From Ureibacillus thermophilus (GTDB lineage Bacteria; Bacillota; Bacilli; Bacillales_A; Planococcaceae), in contig NZ_CP036528.1 in assembly GCF_004331915.1 (NCBI RefSeq), forward strand, positions 289,006 through 353,005: a DNA stretch of 64,000 nucleotides, written 5' to 3'. Below, in pieces: positions 54,190-63,993 of this stretch. The notes below the pieces were generated by a model. The model searched no databases. It had not been told where the DNA came from and worked only from the letters and a program-made list of their open reading frames with translations. Each line of letters starts with the position of its first letter. Within the stretch, counting starts at the first letter, position 1. The position numbers and the translations under genes were made by a program.

Positions 54190-54321
54190 AAAGAGATAAT
54201 TCCGAGCTGAACCCCCCAAAAAATAATCTCGGATAAATATTTTCCTAATTATTTTCTCCAATTATGTCTATATCCCCCTATATATAGACATTAACTAGGC
54301 TGCAACTGGCGTGTTGCAGCC
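54190..54321 (+). ncRNA. Fur-controlled leader or FsrA-like small RNA
   Basis: Three hairpins follow the promoter: TCCGAG/CTCGGA (54201-54233) with CCCCCC in the loop; TGTCTATAT/ATATAGACA (54265-54290) with CCCCC in the loop; and GGCTGCAAC/GTTGCAGCC (54298-54321), followed by AAATTTCTATT. C-runs in loops that could bind Shine-Dalgarno sequences are the hallmark of iron-sparing FsrA in Bacillus. The last stem lacks a good T-run, so the transcript may also read into fumC (54397). Confidence 0.5.
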
Positions 54322-54396
54322 AAATTTCTATTATCAATCCATCTTTTAGGTTAAAATACATTTATCAATACTTCATCATAAAGGAGTTGTATCAAA

Positions 54397-55785
54397 ATGG
54401 AATACCGTATTGAAAGAGATACGCTAGGTGAAGTGCGTGTTCCAGCAGATAAAATTTGGGGGGCACAAACACAACGCAGCAAAGAAAACTTCCAAATCGG
54501 CACAGAGAAAATGCCAAAAGAAGTTATTCGCGCTTTCGCTATTTTAAAAAAATCCGCAGCAATTGCCAATAAAAAATTAAATAAATTATCAGAAGCAAAA
54601 GCGAATGCCATTATTACTGCTGCAGATGAAATTCTTGAAGGCAAATGGGATGACCAATTCCCGCTTGTTGTTTGGCAAACAGGCAGCGGCACCCAATCCA
54701 ATATGAATGTGAATGAAGTAATCGCCCACCGCGCAAACCAACTATTAGCAGAACAAGATTCATCTGAAAAAGTTCATCCAAACGATGATGTCAACATGAG
54801 CCAAAGCTCCAACGACACATTCCCAACAGCATTGCACATCGCCGCTGTTGAAATGGTGGAAGATTATTTACTTCCTCGATTAGAACTATTGAAAAATACA
54901 TTAAAAGAAAAGTCCGAAGCCTTCAAAGATATTATCAAAATCGGCCGCACGCACTTGCAAGATGCAACGCCTTTAACACTTGGACAAGAAATCAGCGGCT
55001 GGCACTATATGCTTGAGCGCTCTGAAGCAATGATTAAACAAAATACAGAGTACTTAAAAAGCTTAGCAATCGGTGGTACAGCCGTTGGTACAGGCATCAA
55101 CGCCCACCCAAAATTCGGCGACATGGTGGCAGAAGAAATCAGCAACCTTACCGGCAAAAAATTCGTTTCTTCCCCAAATAAATTCCATGCCTTAACAAGC
55201 CATGATGAAATTGTTGCGGCTCACGGTGCCTTAAAAGCATTAGCAGTGGATTTAATGAAAATTGCCAACGATGTAAGATGGCTTGCTAGCGGCCCTCGCA
55301 GCGGTATTGGGGAAATTACGATCCCTGCCAATGAACCTGGAAGTTCTATTATGCCTGGCAAAGTAAACCCTACACAATCTGAAGCCATGACAATGGTGGT
55401 AACACAAGTAGTAGGAAATGATGCAACAATCGCCTTTGCAGCCAGCCAAGGTAACTTTGAACTAAACGTATTTAAACCAGTCATTATTTATAACTTCTTG
55501 CAATCAGCACGTCTCCTTGCAGATGCAATGAAATCCTTTAATGACAAATGTGCAGTGGGCATTGAACCAAATCATGAGGTGTTAAAACGCAACTTAGAAA
55601 ATTCTTTAATGCTTGTGACTGCATTAAACCCTTACATCGGCTACGAAAACGCAGCAAAAATTGCGAAAAAAGCCCATGCAGAAGGAACAACATTAAAAGA
55701 AGCAGCTCTTGCCCTTGGCTTATTAACAGAAGAACAATTCGACCAATATGTAGACCCGAAAAAAATGATTTATCCAAATGCTTAA
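54397..55785 (+). CDS. fumC: Fumarase class II (iron-independent)
   Basis: 462-residue fumarate hydratase of the TCA cycle, a homotetramer without iron-sulfur cluster. SIGNATURE segment [18 protein letters not shown], the [16 protein letters not shown] loop and [16 protein letters not shown] supply the active site. AAAGGAG precedes ATG. An iron-free fumarase behind a Fur promoter makes sense: it could replace iron-dependent fumarase under iron limitation, though no direct proof of read-through is visible. Confidence 0.96.
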   Translation: MEYRIERDTLGEVRVPADKIWGAQTQRSKENFQIGTEKMPKEVIRAFAILKKSAAIANKKLNKLSEAKANAIITAADEILEGKWDDQFPLVVWQTGSGTQSNMNVNEVIAHRANQLLAEQDSSEKVHPNDDVNMSQSSNDTFPTALHIAAVEMVEDYLLPRLELLKNTLKEKSEAFKDIIKIGRTHLQDATPLTLGQEISGWHYMLERSEAMIKQNTEYLKSLAIGGTAVGTGINAHPKFGDMVAEEISNLTGKKFVSSPNKFHALTSHDEIVAAHGALKALAVDLMKIANDVRWLASGPRSGIGEITIPANEPGSSIMPGKVNPTQSEAMTMVVTQVVGNDATIAFAASQGNFELNVFKPVIIYNFLQSARLLADAMKSFNDKCAVGIEPNHEVLKRNLENSLMLVTALNPYIGYENAAKIAKKAHAEGTTLKEAALALGLLTEEQFDQYVDPKKMIYPNA

Positions 55786-55801
55786 ATCCCGGGCATAACC
55801 C

Positions 55802-57033
55802 CAATCGAGTAGGAGGGAGCGATTAACTCCCGTCCTCTCACACCACCGTACGTACGGTTCCGTATACGGCGGTTCAATTAAGATCATTGACGCAAGTTTT
55901 CATAACGAGCTTCAAGACTTTTCAGCCCTTGGTTTCTCCAATAGGAGTTACCAAGGGGTCTGTGTAATATTGGACTATTTGAAATACGCCAATAACTCTT
56001 CCGAGTATTTCCCCATTCATACGCTTGCCATTGTGGTACGCCAAGTTGAATAAGGTTGCAAAGAATTTCTCCAAGTCCATATCTACAACCCATCGATGTC
56101 CATCTCTTATATATTCTTTCGCTTTCCTCACCGCATCATGGGCACTTCGGTTTGGTCGAAATCCGTAGCTGTTTTCAGAGAATGTAGGGTCATACACTTT
56201 TGAAAGTACTTGGGCGATTGCTTGTTGAATCAAACGGTCTGTTACGGTAGGGATTCCTAGTAAACGAACACCGCCGTCAGGTTTCGGGATTTCGACTCTG
56301 CGGACTGGCATTGGTTCATAAGTTCCCTTGAGAATTGCCTCCTTAATAGATAGCCAGTTTTCGACTATGTGCTGTCGTAGGTTTTGTACGGGCATCATAT
56401 CTACTCCGTGGCTTCCTTTATTCTGTTCTACACGTTTTAGTGCTTGAAGCATGTTCTCCCGTGACAGGATTTGATTCAAAAGCATCGTTATTCTCCTTCC
56501 GTGAATAGCTGTTCTCTTTATTCCAGTGGTCACTCCACCCTCCAAGAGGTCTCCCACGGGATTCACCGCTTCCTTCCTCAAGTGAGGTACTACGTTTTCT
56601 GTGTTCATCATGACTCACTGAATGCCAAGGGCTATTCTCTCTTAATTGTTCGGTCCTTCTTAGTTGTTCTAGACCAACTAATACTATGACCTCTGCTGAC
56701 TTCTGACGGTTCAGCTACTTATCACTAAGTAGGTTATGAAGCGTATTTCACCTATCCGCCAGACCTCCCCGGGTAAGTACATGCACTTTCACACCATCTA
56801 TCCGCCTCATTTACTCGATATGACCTTCGACAGAAAGAGCTTTGTTTTGTTTGGCAAACTCACTCAATCATACCTAGCCTTATATGAGGTTCGTGTTCCT
56901 CGGACCGGTGTTTTGCCTCCAGCTTCCTTCAGATTCCGCGTCACCACGGACACCCTTGCGTTGAGCTAACCTCTACTTCTGTCTTCGGGGTTCGGGACTT
57001 ACACCCTATCGTTCATGTACATGCCGGGCGCAC
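55802..57033 (-). mobile_element. Group IIC intron, copy 3 (about 1.23 kb, defective)
   Basis: Minus strand: 5' end GTGCGCCCGGCATGTACATG at 57033, domain I and linker regions, reverse-transcriptase frame, then domain V/VI ending near 55802. Longest of the three copies but still about 0.6 kb shorter than usual because the protein gene is internally deleted. It begins after the terminal hairpin and TTTTTTA of repeat B4 and ends 17 bp after the fumC stop. Confidence 0.88.
55884..56485 (-). pseudogene. Group II intron reverse transcriptase, internally deleted
   Basis: Starts at ATG 56485 (AAGGAG upstream; MLLNQILSRENMLQALKRVE) and runs through PVRRVEIPKPDGGVRLLGIP and SYGFRPNRSAHDAV to VVDMDLEKFF, then jumps out of frame near 56058-56062 to the conserved C-terminal end LIQLGVPQWQAYEWGNTRKS ... 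QGLKSLEARYENLRQ. The catalytic YADD motif and most of the RT and maturase regions, roughly 200 codons, are gone. It cannot support mobility by itself. Confidence 0.85.
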
Positions 57034-57222
57034 TAAAAAAGGGGAGGCGTCTGAAAAGTCATTTCAAGACGCCCCCTTTGCGGCTGTCGCTAGAGTTTTG
57101 CCGCAGATAAATTGCGACGAGGAGGCGCGTTTGTGTGACCACCGCAGGGAAAGTTTTTAAAAGAATATTACTATAAGAAGTAAGGTTGTTCAGAAAGTGT
57201 TCGACTTTCTGGATAGCCCCTT
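57034..57222 (-). repeat. Repeat family B, copy B4
   Basis: Begins (minus strand) 6 bp after the pbuX stop and ends with GGGGGCGTCTTGAAATGAC...AGACGCCTCCCCTTTTTTA, after which intron copy 3 starts. Serves as the likely pbuX terminator. Confidence 0.85.
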
Positions 57223-57227
57223 TTTCT

Positions 57228-58526
57228 TTATTTTTCTACCGTTGCTGCGGCCACTGCCTTCACTTTTTTCGGACCAACCATATTAAATAAAATGTTTAAC
57301 ACGATGGCAGATAAAGAACCGCACACAATTCCATTGGATGTTAAAATGGATAGGCTCTCTGGCAATACTTCGAAAATATTAGGAACAAAAGCGACCCCCG
57401 CTCCAAGAGCAACTGAAATTGCAACAATCATTGTATTTTCCGGCGATTTTAAAATTTCAGGAGCCAGCATCGTAATTCCTTGCGTCAATACCATTCCAAA
57501 CATGGCAAGCATGGCGCCGCCTAAAACTGATGTTGGAATAATGGTTGTGAGCGCTGCAATTTTTGGTAAAAAGCCTAATGCAACTAACATAACGCCCGTA
57601 ATAACGATGATTTTTCTTTCCTTAACCCCTGTCATTTTGATAAGTCCCACATTTTGGGAGAAGGTTGTATATGGAAAGGCGTTAAAAATTCCTCCGATAA
57701 TGGATGCCAATCCTTCTGAACGATAACCGCGGGCTAAATCTTCTGCCGAAATCTGCTTTTTCTCAATATCCCCTAATGCAAAATATACGCCACTAGATTC
57801 CACCAATGACACCATCGCAACAAGGGTCATCGTAATGATGGAAGCTAAATCAAAGGTTGGTGTGCCAAAATAAAATGGCTGAACCATATGAAACCATCCT
57901 GCTTCTTTGACAGGTGAAAAATCCACTTTCCCCATAAACATACCTACAATTGTTCCAAATACTAATCCTAATAATATGGAGATAGAACGGATAAAACCTG
58001 TGGCAAAACGATAAATCAATAAAATGATGAATAGTGTTATCATCGCTAAAGCAATGTTGGACGCTGAGGCAAAATCTTCAGCCCCTTGTCCGCCGCCCAT
58101 ATTATTCATTGCCACTGGAACTAGGGAAATCGCAATAATGGTTACAACAGAACCTGTTACGACAGGAGGGAAAAATTTTACTAACTTTCCGAATACTCTT
58201 GATATAAAGATAACAATCAGCCCTGAAGCAATGATGGAGCCGTAAATGGCGCCGATTCCTTTGCTTTGGCCAATTGATATAATCGGGAATACGGCTGTAA
58301 AAGTACATCCTAATACAACAGGCAATCCAATTCCAAAAACTTTCCCTCTCATCACTTGCAGCAATGTAGCAATCCCGCACATCATAATGTCAATTGCTAC
58401 TAAGTATGTCATTTGCTGCTCATCAAAACCTAATGACCCCCCAATAATCAATGGCACCAAAATCGCACCTGCATACATAGCAAGTAAATGCTGTATTCCT
58501 AGAGTTATAGCTTTTCCATTTGTCAT
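57228..58526 (-). CDS. pbuX: Xanthine permease
   Basis: 432 residues, 12-14 helices of the nucleobase:cation symporter-2 family. GIQHLLAMYAGAILVPLIIG near the start and the signature region with NVGLIKMTGVKERKIIVITGV are visible. Second gene of the xpt-pbuX operon under the purine riboswitch. ATG 58526 has GAGGAGG upstream; the frame extends back to 58580 inside the end of xpt. Confidence 0.93.
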   Translation of the reverse strand: MTNGKAITLGIQHLLAMYAGAILVPLIIGGSLGFDEQQMTYLVAIDIMMCGIATLLQVMRGKVFGIGLPVVLGCTFTAVFPIISIGQSKGIGAIYGSIIASGLIVIFISRVFGKLVKFFPPVVTGSVVTIIAISLVPVAMNNMGGGQGAEDFASASNIALAMITLFIILLIYRFATGFIRSISILLGLVFGTIVGMFMGKVDFSPVKEAGWFHMVQPFYFGTPTFDLASIITMTLVAMVSLVESSGVYFALGDIEKKQISAEDLARGYRSEGLASIIGGIFNAFPYTTFSQNVGLIKMTGVKERKIIVITGVMLVALGFLPKIAALTTIIPTSVLGGAMLAMFGMVLTQGITMLAPEILKSPENTMIVAISVALGAGVAFVPNIFEVLPESLSILTSNGIVCGSLSAIVLNILFNMVGPKKVKAVAAATVEK

Positions 58527-58563
58527 GAAATGATGTTCCTCCTCAAAGTCATTCAACAATTGA

Positions 58564-59151
<588 letters not shown>

Positions 59152-59167
59152 TCATCATTCCTTAATA

Positions 59168-59214
59168 ATAAAAAAATCGAAAGACTTTCCCTATGAGGAA
59201 TAAGCCTTTCGATG
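59168..59214 (-). terminator. Riboswitch terminator before xpt
   Basis: Minus strand ATCGAAAGGCTTATTCC / GGGAAAGTCTTTCGAT, followed by TTTTTTTATTATT. Confidence 0.9.
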
Positions 59215-59269
59215 GATCGAAAGTACATAGACTTGTACATATATACAACATTCGACAAATCTATTTATC

Positions 59270-59342
59270 CCCTCATAGTCGACTTATTTACGGTAAGTCG
59301 GTAGAAACTTGCGAGCCATATTCCCGCGATTATATGAGTGCG
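59270..59342 (-). promoter_or_regulatory. Purine (guanine) riboswitch
   Basis: Minus strand: CACTCATATAATCGCGGGAA, TATGGCTCGCAAGTTTCTACC, GACTTACCGTAAATAAGTC and GACTATGAGGGG. The key pyrimidine before TATGAG is C (GACTATGAG), the guanine/xanthine form. It controls xpt-pbuX via the terminator. Confidence 0.96.
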
Positions 59343-59368
59343 ATAATATTTCATTATGAATGTTTATT

Positions 59369-59397
59369 ATTATAAACACGTCATTTGTCGAATGCAA
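59369..59397 (-). promoter_or_regulatory. Promoter of xpt-pbuX
   Basis: Minus-strand TTGCAT (59397-59392), 17-nt spacer, TATAAT (59374-59369). Nothing else is seen from 59398 to 59495. Confidence 0.7.
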
Positions 59398-59495
59398 GGT
59401 TTTTATATGAAAAAAGTCGTTATTATTCGGAAATTACAGCAAATTCGACCAAATCGGCCATCTAATTGTTCGTATTTTCAGTCTTTTTAAACAGT

Positions 59496-60185
59496 TTACA
59501 ACAAACGGCCAATCGTTTCTTTTAATGCTTCAAAGGCTGTCCCTTCTTTTCCAAAATAGGACATATTTCGACATACAACTATTTTGCATGTTTCGCCATT
59601 TGGAAGAGGAAATTCTCCAATTGCCCCTAATTTCTCCAACTCCTGCACTGTGCCGGTTTCAAAAGCATTTGCCTTATGAATCAACCGGTCTTGATAAATT
59701 TCACGAAACTCCTCGAAAGCTTTTGAACCTTGAATGATGAGAACTTCCGGCATGAATTCATAAAGCACTTGTTCAAACAATTTCTTTCCAGAAAGATAGC
59801 AAAAATGGTTTTCCTTTTTCATTTGTTTAAATTGTTTATAATCTTTTGCTATAAAGCCATTTACATTTGTTAATACAACGTTTTCGTTGAATGTTTTTTT
59901 CATCCATTGAGCAAAATTTAGACTTCCTTTATATTCCCTTGAAGCCGTGATCATTTCAAGGCCATTTAGTTGTTCGAACAATTCCCCGTCCACTAAAGAA
60001 TCAGCGAATATTTTCGCCTCATCTACATCAAAATAAGCAAGGGTTTCTGGATATAAACCAACTAAAAACACTTTTGACTTGTACGGGTTGCCATCTACTT
60101 GAAACGGCCGATACTTGATTTCTTGGGATTGTCCGTCAATTACCCACTCATGTATTTTTTTAAAAAAGCCCACTGAAACTGTCAT
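59496..60185 (-). CDS. Hypothetical cytosolic protein, perhaps UDG-fold
   Basis: 229 residues, no signal or membrane helix. KSKVFLVGLYPETLAYF, NVVLTNVNGF and PEVLIIQGSKAFEEF are placed like the motif strands of uracil-DNA-glycosylase-like folds (VxxVGxxP ... N ... and a later IxxG), but catalytic residues are not evident, so I leave it unnamed. ATG 60185 has AAAGGATGG upstream; the frame extends back to 60233. Confidence 0.7.
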   Translation of the reverse strand: MTVSVGFFKKIHEWVIDGQSQEIKYRPFQVDGNPYKSKVFLVGLYPETLAYFDVDEAKIFADSLVDGELFEQLNGLEMITASREYKGSLNFAQWMKKTFNENVVLTNVNGFIAKDYKQFKQMKKENHFCYLSGKKLFEQVLYEFMPEVLIIQGSKAFEEFREIYQDRLIHKANAFETGTVQELEKLGAIGEFPLPNGETCKIVVCRNMSYFGKEGTAFEALKETIGRLL

Positions 60186-60273
60186 TTTTTCCATCCTTTG
60201 CGATTTCGTCCTATAAAACATTTCTTTCCCCATTATAACAACAGAATCTTTAAGTTTATATGATGAAGAACAC

Positions 60274-61713
60274 TTACTTATGTTTTTCTACATCTAAATT
60301 GCATTCTTCAAGTGGGATGATTTTTGTTTTATGTTTTATTTTATACCCTAGCCACAACATGATAAACAAAGGAAGCCCAATATAGGAAACTGCGATGCCA
60401 TGCCAATCAATTGTGCCGATAAAGGCTTGATAATTTTGTCCAATGATGACGATTAAACATAAAATCAATGCAAACAAGGAGCCAAAAGGATATATCGGCG
60501 CTTTATAAGGCAAATCTTTTAAGTCTCTTCCCTGCTTAATGTAAGCTTTTCGGAAGCGGTAATGGCTGATGGCAATCCCTACCCATGCAATAAAGCCGGA
60601 TAATCCGGAAGCATTCAATAGCCAAATATATACAATACCATCACCAAAAAAGGATGATAAAAATGCTAAACATCCAATAGCAAGAGTTGCAAGCAGAGCA
60701 TAAATCGGCACCCCGCGGCGATTTAATTTTGTAAACATTTTCGGTGCTTTTCCATCCACCGCAAGCTGCCATAACATGCGGGATGAAGCATATAAACCTG
60801 AATTCCCGGCAGAAAGCATCGCTGTTAGAATAATGGCATTCATAATGGATGCAGCAAAAGCGATTCCCAATTTATCAAATACTAAAGTAAATGGGGATAC
60901 AGCAACATCTTCAGATAACAGCCGCGAATCTGTATATGGAACTAAAAGACCGATGGCAAGAATTGCTAAAATATAGAACAGCAAGATGCGCCAGAAAACA
61001 GAACGTACAGCTTTTGGAATATTTTTTCCAGGATCTTCCGTTTCCCCTGCAGTAATTCCTAACAATTCCGTTCCTTGAAAGGAAAATCCTGCGGCTAAAA
61101 ATATCCCAAAGATGGCGAGAAATCCACCGTTAAACGGTGCATCGCCAATAAAGAAGTTAGTAAAACCGATTTGTTCCCCCCCAATAATTCCGAATACCAT
61201 TAAATAGGACACGATAATAAAGATGATAACCGTTGCAACTTTAATCATGGCAAACCAATATTCACTTTCGCCATACGCATTTACAGATAAAAGATTGAAG
61301 GTCAAAACGACAGCAATAAAAAGGATTGTCCAAAGAGCGGACGGACTATCAGGGAACCAATATTTCATAATTAAATTAACCGCTGAAATTTCGGCTGCAA
61401 TAGTAATTGCCCAGTTATACCAATAATTCCATCCCATCGCAAATCCAAAGGCAGGATCCACAAAGTTCGTCGCATATGTACTAAAGGAACCGGATGAAGG
61501 CATATAGGCAGCCATCTCCCCTAAACTTGTCATGAGGAAATAAACCATCATGCCAATAAGCGCATACGCTAGCAGCGCCCCACCCGGCCCCGCTTGAGCG
61601 ACGGAAGCTCCGCTGGCAAGAAATAATCCTGTGCCAATCGTACCTCCTAAACTAATCATGGTGATATGTCGGCTTTTTAAGCTACGTCTCAGTTGTTTTT
61701 CATTTTCTTTCAT
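60274..61713 (-). CDS. Amino-acid permease (LysP/basic amino acid type)
   Basis: 479 residues with 12 helices of the APC family. SRHITMISLGGTIGTGLFLASG at the start, GFSFQGTELLGITAGE in helix 6 and RNAIILTAMLSAGNSGLYASSRML-like segments match AAT-type permeases such as LysP. No lysine riboswitch or T-box is visible upstream. ATG 61713 has AAAGGAG upstream. Confidence 0.9.
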   Translation of the reverse strand: MKENEKQLRRSLKSRHITMISLGGTIGTGLFLASGASVAQAGPGGALLAYALIGMMVYFLMTSLGEMAAYMPSSGSFSTYATNFVDPAFGFAMGWNYWYNWAITIAAEISAVNLIMKYWFPDSPSALWTILFIAVVLTFNLLSVNAYGESEYWFAMIKVATVIIFIIVSYLMVFGIIGGEQIGFTNFFIGDAPFNGGFLAIFGIFLAAGFSFQGTELLGITAGETEDPGKNIPKAVRSVFWRILLFYILAILAIGLLVPYTDSRLLSEDVAVSPFTLVFDKLGIAFAASIMNAIILTAMLSAGNSGLYASSRMLWQLAVDGKAPKMFTKLNRRGVPIYALLATLAIGCLAFLSSFFGDGIVYIWLLNASGLSGFIAWVGIAISHYRFRKAYIKQGRDLKDLPYKAPIYPFGSLFALILCLIVIIGQNYQAFIGTIDWHGIAVSYIGLPLFIMLWLGYKIKHKTKIIPLEECNLDVEKHK

Positions 61714-61888
61714 AAAAAAATCTCCTTTAAATCCATTACTCCATCTACACATTTTTCGCCTATATTTAACAAGCATTCATCTATAAAATTTTAAAATTCG
61801 AATGTATTATTATTTTTGAACCTTCTTTAAAAAGGTACTTTATAAATATAACATTATTTTCGCCAATTTGAATTGTTGGGGGTCTATT

Positions 61889-63088
61889 ATGAAAACTGAA
61901 CGGAAATACCCTGCAAAAAAACTTCAATTTACTTTTGGAACTTTTCTTTTTTTCGTAGCGATTATTTTTTTTGCAACAACCGTAAGAACGCCCCTCACAG
62001 GTGTAGGAACGATTATTTCGTATATCCGTGAAGATTTAGGTATTTCAAATACAACAGCAGGTTTTTTAACAACCATTCCCCTTCTTGCCTTTGCTATTGT
62101 TTCTCCCATTGCACCAAAGATTTCACGCAAATTCGGTATGGAATTTACGCTTTTTTATTCACTTATTCTTTTATCTGTCGGGATTCTTATAAGATCAGCC
62201 GGCAACATTACTTTATTAATTTTCGGCACGGTGTTGATCGGTGTCGCGATTTCGTTTGGAAACGTATTGTTCCCTAGCTTTTTTAAAGCAAAATATCCAT
62301 ATCAGGTAGGCCTATTGACAGGCATCTATACGGTGGCGATGAATATTTCAGCAGCAGCATCCCTTGCCTTTAGCCAACCCATTGCAGAGCGTACCGGATG
62401 GCAAGGCGCCCTCGGATGCACCGTAATTTTCGGTTTGCTTACGATGATTGCATGGATTCCTATACTTCGCGGTGAACGAGTAGAACAATTCCATTCCGCT
62501 CATGAACAAACAGGCGGGAAGAAAATTTGGCAGTCTTCTCTCGCATGGGCAATTGCCATTGTTATGGGGATGCAGTCTTTATTATTTTACTGCTCCACTG
62601 CTTGGATTCCAGAAATCTTAGTGTCGCAAGGATTCAGTTTAGAAAAAGCCGGTTTCATGACATCTATTTTTCAACTATCCCAAATGCCAATGACGTTTTT
62701 CATTCCAATAGTAGCCGAAAAATTGTCATCTCAAAGACCCATTGTCTATTTCTTTACTTTTTGTTACCTCATCGGCTTCGGTGGACTGTTCTTTGAATGG
62801 ACCAGCGGCGCAGTGCTTTGGATGATTTTATTAGGATTTGCATCAGGTTCTTCCTTTGGACTGGTATTAATGCTCTTTACATTGCGTACAAGAAATGCTT
62901 ATGAAGCTTCTGAAATTTCCGGATTCGCTCAATCTTTCGGCTATTTAATTTCCGCAGTCGGCCCTGTACTTTTTGGTTTCATTCAAGAATTAACAGGCAG
63001 CTGGGCGGTGCCAAACATGATTTTTATCGCAACTTCTCTTATTTTATTTGTTTTTTCTTTCATCAGTGCAAAAGAACGCTATATCTAA
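61889..63088 (+). CDS. MFS transporter, CynX/NimT group
   Basis: 399 residues with 12 helices; RTPLTGVGTIISYIREDLGIS and TAGFLTTIPLLAFAIVSPIAPKISRKFG are the family's start with its motif A. Members export or take up cyanate, nitroimidazole-type compounds or other small molecules; the substrate here is unknown. ATG 61889 has GGGGGT upstream. Confidence 0.86.
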   Translation: MKTERKYPAKKLQFTFGTFLFFVAIIFFATTVRTPLTGVGTIISYIREDLGISNTTAGFLTTIPLLAFAIVSPIAPKISRKFGMEFTLFYSLILLSVGILIRSAGNITLLIFGTVLIGVAISFGNVLFPSFFKAKYPYQVGLLTGIYTVAMNISAAASLAFSQPIAERTGWQGALGCTVIFGLLTMIAWIPILRGERVEQFHSAHEQTGGKKIWQSSLAWAIAIVMGMQSLLFYCSTAWIPEILVSQGFSLEKAGFMTSIFQLSQMPMTFFIPIVAEKLSSQRPIVYFFTFCYLIGFGGLFFEWTSGAVLWMILLGFASGSSFGLVLMLFTLRTRNAYEASEISGFAQSFGYLISAVGPVLFGFIQELTGSWAVPNMIFIATSLILFVFSFISAKERYI

Positions 63089-63159
63089 CTAAAACAAACA
63101 TACGTACCCTTTTTATGATACTATAAGTGTTGAACTAGTATAGTAAGGGGTTAAAGGAA

Positions 63160-63714
63160 TTGGCAAAAAAAACGAAAAAGAAAAAGAAATTCAGCCGTAA
63201 TTTATTCCGGCTTCTTCTTATCATTGTCGCTTATTTTGGCTGGTACTATACGAGAACTTTGGAAGGTATGTTGATCACTTTAGGGGTTTTTATACTTTCT
63301 TTCCTTATGATTAAAATATGGTGGAAAATGAGACGGGTTTTACAGTTGAGAAAAGCGGGTATAAAACAAATAGATGAAATGACAGGAGAAGAATTTGAAG
63401 AATACTTAGGCATGCTTTTTAAAAAACGAGGCTTTAAAGTACGTTATACAAAAACTTCCGGCGATTATGGAGCCGACCTGATTTTAGAAGATCGGGAAAA
63501 TACGATTGCCGTACAGGCGAAAAGGTATTCCGGTACAGTAGGCGTCAAAGCCGTTCAAGAAGTAATAGGAGCTTTAAAAATGTATGATGCGACAGAAGCA
63601 TGGGTTGTGACAAACAGCTACTTTACAAAACAAGCACAAAAACTTGCGGAATCCAACGATGTATACTTAATCGACCGGGATGAATTAATTGAAATTATTT
63701 TAGATTCCAAATAA
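63160..63714 (+). CDS. Membrane-anchored Mrr-like nuclease-fold protein
   Basis: 184 residues: a Lys-rich N-terminus, two membrane helices (about 14-55), then a restriction-endonuclease-like Mrr domain (about 70-184). The PD-(D/E)XK core is visible as GDYGADLILEDRENTIAVQAKRY, with Asp, Asp/Glu and QAK; the C-terminal VVTNSYFTKQAQKLAESNDVYLIDRDELIEII closes the fold. Such proteins may cleave modified or damaged DNA near the membrane. TTG start with AAGGGG 9 nt upstream. Confidence 0.85.
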   Translation: MAKKTKKKKKFSRNLFRLLLIIVAYFGWYYTRTLEGMLITLGVFILSFLMIKIWWKMRRVLQLRKAGIKQIDEMTGEEFEEYLGMLFKKRGFKVRYTKTSGDYGADLILEDRENTIAVQAKRYSGTVGVKAVQEVIGALKMYDATEAWVVTNSYFTKQAQKLAESNDVYLIDRDELIEIILDSK

Positions 63715-63715
63715 T

Positions 63716-63752
63716 GGGTGTTCATCTTATTGATGACACCCTATTTTATTAT
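63716..63752 (+). terminator. Terminator of the Mrr-like gene
   Basis: GGGTGTTCATC and GATGACACCC form a stem, followed by TATTTTATT. Confidence 0.75.
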
Positions 63753-63928
63753 CATTTATATTACTAAATTTTCAATTATCTTCTTCTAAAAAAGATTAGC
63801 ACTATGGAAATATTCGTAATGGACGATTGATTTCACACACTTTCAAAGAAAATTTCAAGAATTCTTCAATCTAAAAAAGATATTAATATTTTTGTAAAAA
63901 ATTCTTAAAAATAATAATTCTAATTTAG

Positions 63929-63957
63929 TAGACATTTTAATTTATACATGTTATATT
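63929..63957 (+). promoter_or_regulatory. Promoter of the gene at the right edge
   Basis: TAGACA (63929), 17-nt spacer, TATATT (63952). A close sigma-A-type match. Confidence 0.5.
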
Positions 63958-63993
63958 ATGAATCAAGCAAGAACAAATGAGGAGGGTTAAAAG

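Noticed and set aside
61714-61888. Lysine riboswitch before the LysP-like permease
   Set aside because: The space to the divergent MFS gene is too short and shows no L-box motif.
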